Positions 62,544-64,000 of a DNA stretch of 64,000 nucleotides are shown in pieces. Source of the DNA: Aliivibrio fischeri ATCC 7744 = JCM 18803 = DSM 507 (lineage in GTDB: Bacteria > Pseudomonadota > Gammaproteobacteria > Enterobacterales > Vibrionaceae); the NCBI RefSeq assembly GCF_023983475.1, contig NZ_CP092712.1:248001-312000 (forward strand), in the 5' to 3' direction. Positions within the stretch are counted from its first letter, which is position 1, and each line of letters begins with the position of its first letter. A program made the position numbers and the translations under genes. The notes under the pieces are model-generated. The model ran no database searches and was not told the origin of the DNA. It saw only the letters and a program-made list of their open reading frames with translations.

Positions 62544-64000
62544 CTAAACGGTTTCTACTTTTTTCTGTTTAATTTCAGCAATTTGATCAGCACGGTGAAT
62601 ACTATTGATTACGTGAAGTAGTGCCTGTCCTGATGCTTCGATAATATCGGTCGCTAAACCTGTACCGTGATATTTACGACCTTTGTAATTGGCAATAATG
62701 TCTGCTTGGCCTAAGCCATCTTCACCTTCGCCTTTAGCGGTTAAATCAAACTTATCTAGCACGATGTCGTAGCCTGTTAGTTTGTAGATACATTGATAAA
62801 GTGCGTCTACAGGACCATTACCGACAGCGGCTTCACATTTCTCTTCGTCACCACAAAGTAATTTGATACTCGTGGTTGCCATGACGCTGCCTGATTGCAC
62901 ACTTAGATAGTTCAACTTATAGAAGTCATCTTCATCGCGTAGGTTAGCAAAATGCATTAGTGCTTCTAAATCGTAATCAAATACTTGTCCTTTACGATCC
63001 GCCAGCTTTACGAAATCAGCATAAAGGGTGTCTAGGTTGTATTCGTCTTCTTTATAACCCATTTCATCCATATGGCTTTTTACTGCTGCACGACCTGAAC
63101 GACTGGTTAGATTTAGCGCTTGGTTTTTTAGGCCAATCGACTCTGGCGTCATGATTTCATAAGTGTTTTTATTCTTTAGCATGCCATCTTGGTGAATACC
63201 TGATGAATGGCTAAAAGCGTTTGCGCCTACGATAGCCTTATTGCTTTGAATCGGCATATTACAAAGCTGACTCACTAGTTTACTGGTGCGGTGAATTTCA
63301 TCGTGTTTAAGGTTGGTGTGTACGCCTAGATATTCAGAACGTGTTTTTAGGATCATGGCGATCTCTTCTAGAGAGCAGTTACCAGCACGTTCACCAATAC
63401 CGTTAATAGTCCCTTCAACTTGTCGAGCGCCTGCCTGAACAGCTGCAATGGAGTTGGCAACCGACATACCCAAATCATCATGACAGTGCACAGAAATGAT
63501 GGCTTTATCTATATTAGGAACACGGTTAAATAGGGTTTGAACAATGCCACCAAATTCTCCTGGAACGGTATAGCCAACAGTGTCAGGAATGTTGATGGTA
63601 TTTGCACCTGCATCAATAGCGGCTTCAACCATGCGGCATAGATTATCGATAGGAGTACGGCCTGCATCTTCACAAGAAAACTCAACATCATCCGTATATT
63701 TACGTGCATGTTTTACCGCTTTTACGCCCATTTCAACCACATCATCGTAGCTACGACGTAATTTATCTTGAACATGAACGGTAGAGGTTGAAATGAAGGT
63801 GTGAATTCGGAACGCTTCAGCGACTTTTAGCGCCTCAGCTGCGGCATCAATGTCTTTTGCAACAGCACGAGAAAGACCACAAATTCGACTGTTTTTAATA
63901 TGCTGGGCAATGGTTCTTACGGATTCAAAATCACCCGGAGATGACACCGGAAAACCGGCTTCAATGACATCGACTCCTAAACGCTCAAGCGCATAAGCAA
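62544..64000 (-). CDS. leuA: 2-isopropylmalate synthase, N-terminus cut by right window edge
   Basis: A TIM-barrel enzyme that commits 2-ketoisovalerate and acetyl-CoA to leucine. About 485 residues are visible; the missing part is about the first 30, including the DTTLRDGEQ motif. Visible: [19 protein letters not shown] near the edge, [20 protein letters not shown], the conserved [11 protein letters not shown] and the [10 protein letters not shown] loop. The C-terminal third is the leucine-binding regulatory domain ([10 protein letters not shown]). An ATG at 63947 is internal, not the start. The leader and any attenuator lie outside the window. Confidence 0.96.
   Translation of the reverse strand, partial: AYALERLGVDVIEAGFPVSSPGDFESVRTIAQHIKNSRICGLSRAVAKDIDAAAEALKVAEAFRIHTFISTSTVHVQDKLRRSYDDVVEMGVKAVKHARKYTDDVEFSCEDAGRTPIDNLCRMVEAAIDAGANTINIPDTVGYTVPGEFGGIVQTLFNRVPNIDKAIISVHCHDDLGMSVANSIAAVQAGARQVEGTINGIGERAGNCSLEEIAMILKTRSEYLGVHTNLKHDEIHRTSKLVSQLCNMPIQSNKAIVGANAFSHSSGIHQDGMLKNKNTYEIMTPESIGLKNQALNLTSRSGRAAVKSHMDEMGYKEDEYNLDTLYADFVKLADRKGQVFDYDLEALMHFANLRDEDDFYKLNYLSVQSGSVMATTSIKLLCGDEEKCEAAVGNGPVDALYQCIYKLTGYDIVLDKFDLTAKGEGEDGLGQADIIANYKGRKYHGTGLATDIIEASGQALLHVINSIHRADQIAEIKQKKVETV

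Overview
The window is a chromosomal segment of a gammaproteobacterium, most probably a member of the Vibrionaceae and closest in character to Aliivibrio/Vibrio fischeri. The evidence is the AT-rich base composition, the gene order (yheS-kefGB-slyD-slyX-fkpA-tusDCB-str operon), protein sequences close to but distinct from Escherichia coli, a fused TRAP-TAXI transporter, and dispersed repeats built on ACTAGAG and CCTGAAA heptamers. I did not run a search, so the species call is an inference.

Layout. 1-9540: an ABC-F ATPase cut by the left edge (yheS), the glutathione-gated potassium efflux pair kefG-kefB, the small Zn-ribbon protein YheV, the prolyl isomerases SlyD and FkpA, SlyX with a WD40 lipoprotein, a YheO-type regulator and the tusDCB sulfur relay genes. 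9600-28220: one continuous translation block on the + strand (str, S10, spc and alpha operons) with rpsL to rplQ, fusA, tuf, secY and rpoA. It is punctuated by promoters, three internal terminators or attenuators and an S4-type pseudoknot leader at rpsM. 28300-35080: fbp (minus), mpl-ubiX, and a thiamine ABC transporter (thiBPQ) behind a clear TPP riboswitch. 35270-39000: rapA and rluA. 39035-43370 (minus): a TAXI-type TRAP transporter with a UspA protein. 43700-46430: argR, mdh and ispB. 46700-50600: rplU-rpmA, obgE, a split threonine/serine exporter-like pair and folA. 50868-57294 (minus): apaH, rsmA, pdxA, surA and lptD. 57501-59198: djlA and a DUF547 protein. 59325-64000 (minus): leuD, leuC, leuB and leuA, the last cut by the right edge.

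The genes are overwhelmingly core housekeeping: protein synthesis, export and folding, outer-membrane assembly, leucine synthesis, thiamine uptake and central metabolism. I found no phage, insertion sequence, CRISPR, rRNA or tRNA gene, and no new multi-gene system. What is unusual lies between genes: a dispersed composite repeat family (183 bp at slyD/slyX, about 280 bp at folA/apaH) that reaches the stop codons of the flanking genes, several long nested palindromes, the absence of apaG from its usual place with a terminator there instead, and a 19-bp tandem duplication that supplies the tusD stop codon.
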